Positions 14,670 to 15,022 of a stretch of DNA of 15,022 nt are shown piece after piece. The DNA lies in the NCBI GenBank assembly GCA_905215675.1, contig CAJMRA010000015.1, positions 1-15,022 on the forward strand. Direction: 5' to 3'. The stretch comes from an uncultured bacterium (GTDB lineage: Bacteria > Desulfobacterota > Desulfovibrionia > Desulfovibrionales > Desulfovibrionaceae). Both the position numbers and the translations under genes were made by a program. The notes beneath the pieces were generated by a model. That model did not search any database and had not been told where the DNA came from. It saw nothing but the letters and a program-made list of their open reading frames with translations. Position 1 is the first letter of the stretch, and every line of letters starts with the position of its first letter.

Positions 14670-14775
14670 GAAGGGACGACGGAGAGTTGTTCTTAGAGCG
14701 CCTGCTGGTTACCGGGAGCTTGAATGGTTGTGGAGTACCATTCTTTTTCCTGGTAAGCAGCAGGCTTTTTTTATT
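14670..14775 (+). ncRNA. Putative small RNA of about 100 nt ending in a long hairpin terminator
   Basis: A purine-rich, apparently unpaired 5' part (about 14670-14699, with GGGACGACGGAGAG) is followed by a long hairpin and a T-run. No open frame with a usable ribosome binding site lies in it, and it does not resemble 6S, SRP, tmRNA or RNase P RNA as I know them. It may be a free-standing sRNA or a leader/attenuator for a gene beyond the right edge. Start and end are inferred from the promoter and terminator. Confidence 0.55.
14700..14775 (+). terminator. Long intrinsic terminator hairpin
   Basis: An 18-position stem (outer arm from 14700, GCCTGCTGGTTACCGGGA, against the arm ending in GCAGCAGGC at 14765) has a single G/G mismatch and one G-U pair. 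An internal loop leads to a 7-bp GAATGGT/ACCATTC helix with an 8-base loop. Seven T residues follow directly (14766-14772). It is unusually long for a simple terminator, hence the RNA call. Confidence 0.85.
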
Positions 14776-14931
14776 CGGGGCGTCCTTTACGTCCCTTCCC
14801 GCAGATACTATTGCGGACGGGCCGTTGTCCGGTTCCGCCCGTGAAGTTGTTCGGCATGAGACGTTTGCCGCCCCCTGCCCTCCGGGCGTGGAACGTGTCG
14901 GCCCCTTACGGGCCGCGGCATGCCGAAACGA

Positions 14932-14962
14932 GGCGGAGCGACTCGTCGGGGGTCGCTCCGCC
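14932..14962. other. 11-bp hairpin before repeat R6
   Basis: GGCGGAGCGAC (14932-14942) pairs perfectly with GTCGCTCCGCC (14952-14962) over a 9-base loop. The plus strand then reads TCCTGTTC and repeat R6. It may be a weak terminator or part of a larger composite repeat. Confidence 0.5.
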
Positions 14963-14971
14963 TCCTGTTCT

Positions 14972-15022
14972 AGAGCAATTTCAGTTTGAAATGCTGCGCA
15001 TTTCAAACCATACGGCCTGTCG
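14972..15022 (+). repeat. Palindromic repeat copy R6 (type B) at the right edge
   Basis: Reads (T)AGAGCAATTTCAG. The stem arms GTTTGAAATGC (14984-14994) and GCATTTCAAAC (14998-15008) are a perfect 11 bp with a 3-base loop, followed by a tail ending ACGGCCTGTCG at the last base of the window. It probably continues past the edge. It is in opposite orientation to R5. Confidence 0.8.

Larger units (their letters stand above)
14556..15022. other. Gene-free region with a small RNA, hairpins and a repeat
   Basis: This 467-base stretch holds a promoter-RNA-terminator unit (14634-14775), a long-range inverted repeat TTCGGCATG (14850-14858) with CATGCCGAA (14919-14927) enclosing a CGGCCC/GGGCCG hairpin, an 11-bp hairpin (14932-14962) and repeat copy R6 at the edge. 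The frames at 14687-14989 (+) and 14515-15006 (-) lack ribosome binding sites and run through the hairpins, so I do not call them genes. Confidence 0.6.

Noticed and set aside
14776..14931. Possible tRNA or second structured RNA after the terminator
   Set aside because: Inverted repeats exist, but no cloverleaf with a T-loop and anticodon arm could be drawn, and no promoter or terminator of its own is clear.
14687..14989. 100-codon plus-strand frame over the small RNA
   Set aside because: It has a TTG start without a properly spaced site, and the frame reads through the terminator hairpin and T-run.
14515..15006. 163-codon minus-strand frame at the right edge
   Set aside because: It begins inside repeat R6, runs antisense through the small RNA and into the small exported gene, and has no ribosome binding site or domain.
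1..15022. CRISPR array built from the palindromic repeats
   Set aside because: The copies are kilobases apart, in both orientations and at gene ends, with no regular spacers or cas genes.

Overview
The window looks like a chromosomal segment of a GC-rich Desulfovibrionaceae-type sulfate or sulfite reducer. The main pointers are a DUF4881-like lipoprotein next to a TauE/SafE permease, a YedF-type protein, a sigma-54 activator paired with a PEP-synthase-like enzyme, and the style of FtsH. I see no phage, insertion-sequence, CRISPR, rRNA or tRNA signature. Taxonomy is inferred from gene content only.

Layout, left to right. (1) 51-2027 (-): ftsH, starting at a TTG codon behind a strong ribosome binding site. 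(2) 2212-4905 (-): a four-gene unit. A near-perfect sigma-54 promoter precedes a small membrane protein, a TauE/SafE permease, a DUF4881-like lipoprotein and, after a strong hairpin, a second small membrane protein; it ends at an intrinsic terminator. (3) 5024-7528 (+): a membrane-anchored sigma-54 activator, divergent from that unit. (4) 7724-10297 (+): a PEP-synthase-like protein with ATP-grasp and phosphohistidine regions but a non-standard C-terminus. It has its own -24/-12 promoter. (5) 10479-12856 (-): MFS transporter, pgpA, yedF. (6) 13201-14178 (+): galE. (7) 14280-14555 (+): a small exported Cys/His protein. (8) 14634-14775 (+): a probable small RNA with a sigma-70-type promoter and an intrinsic terminator.

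The most coherent unit is 2212-10297. A sensor-activator gene sits between two targets that each carry a sigma-54 promoter: the permease operon and the dikinase-like gene. This suggests one regulon in which a periplasmic signal switches on export of a (probably sulfur-containing) anion together with an ATP-dependent phosphotransfer enzyme of unknown substrate.

A second theme is a family of short palindromic repeats placed at gene ends. In ftsH, the PEP-synthase-like gene and the MFS gene, the TAG stop codon is itself the first bases of the repeat (TAGAGC). Two copies near galE and at the right edge differ by a compensatory base pair in the stem, which suggests the fold is under selection.
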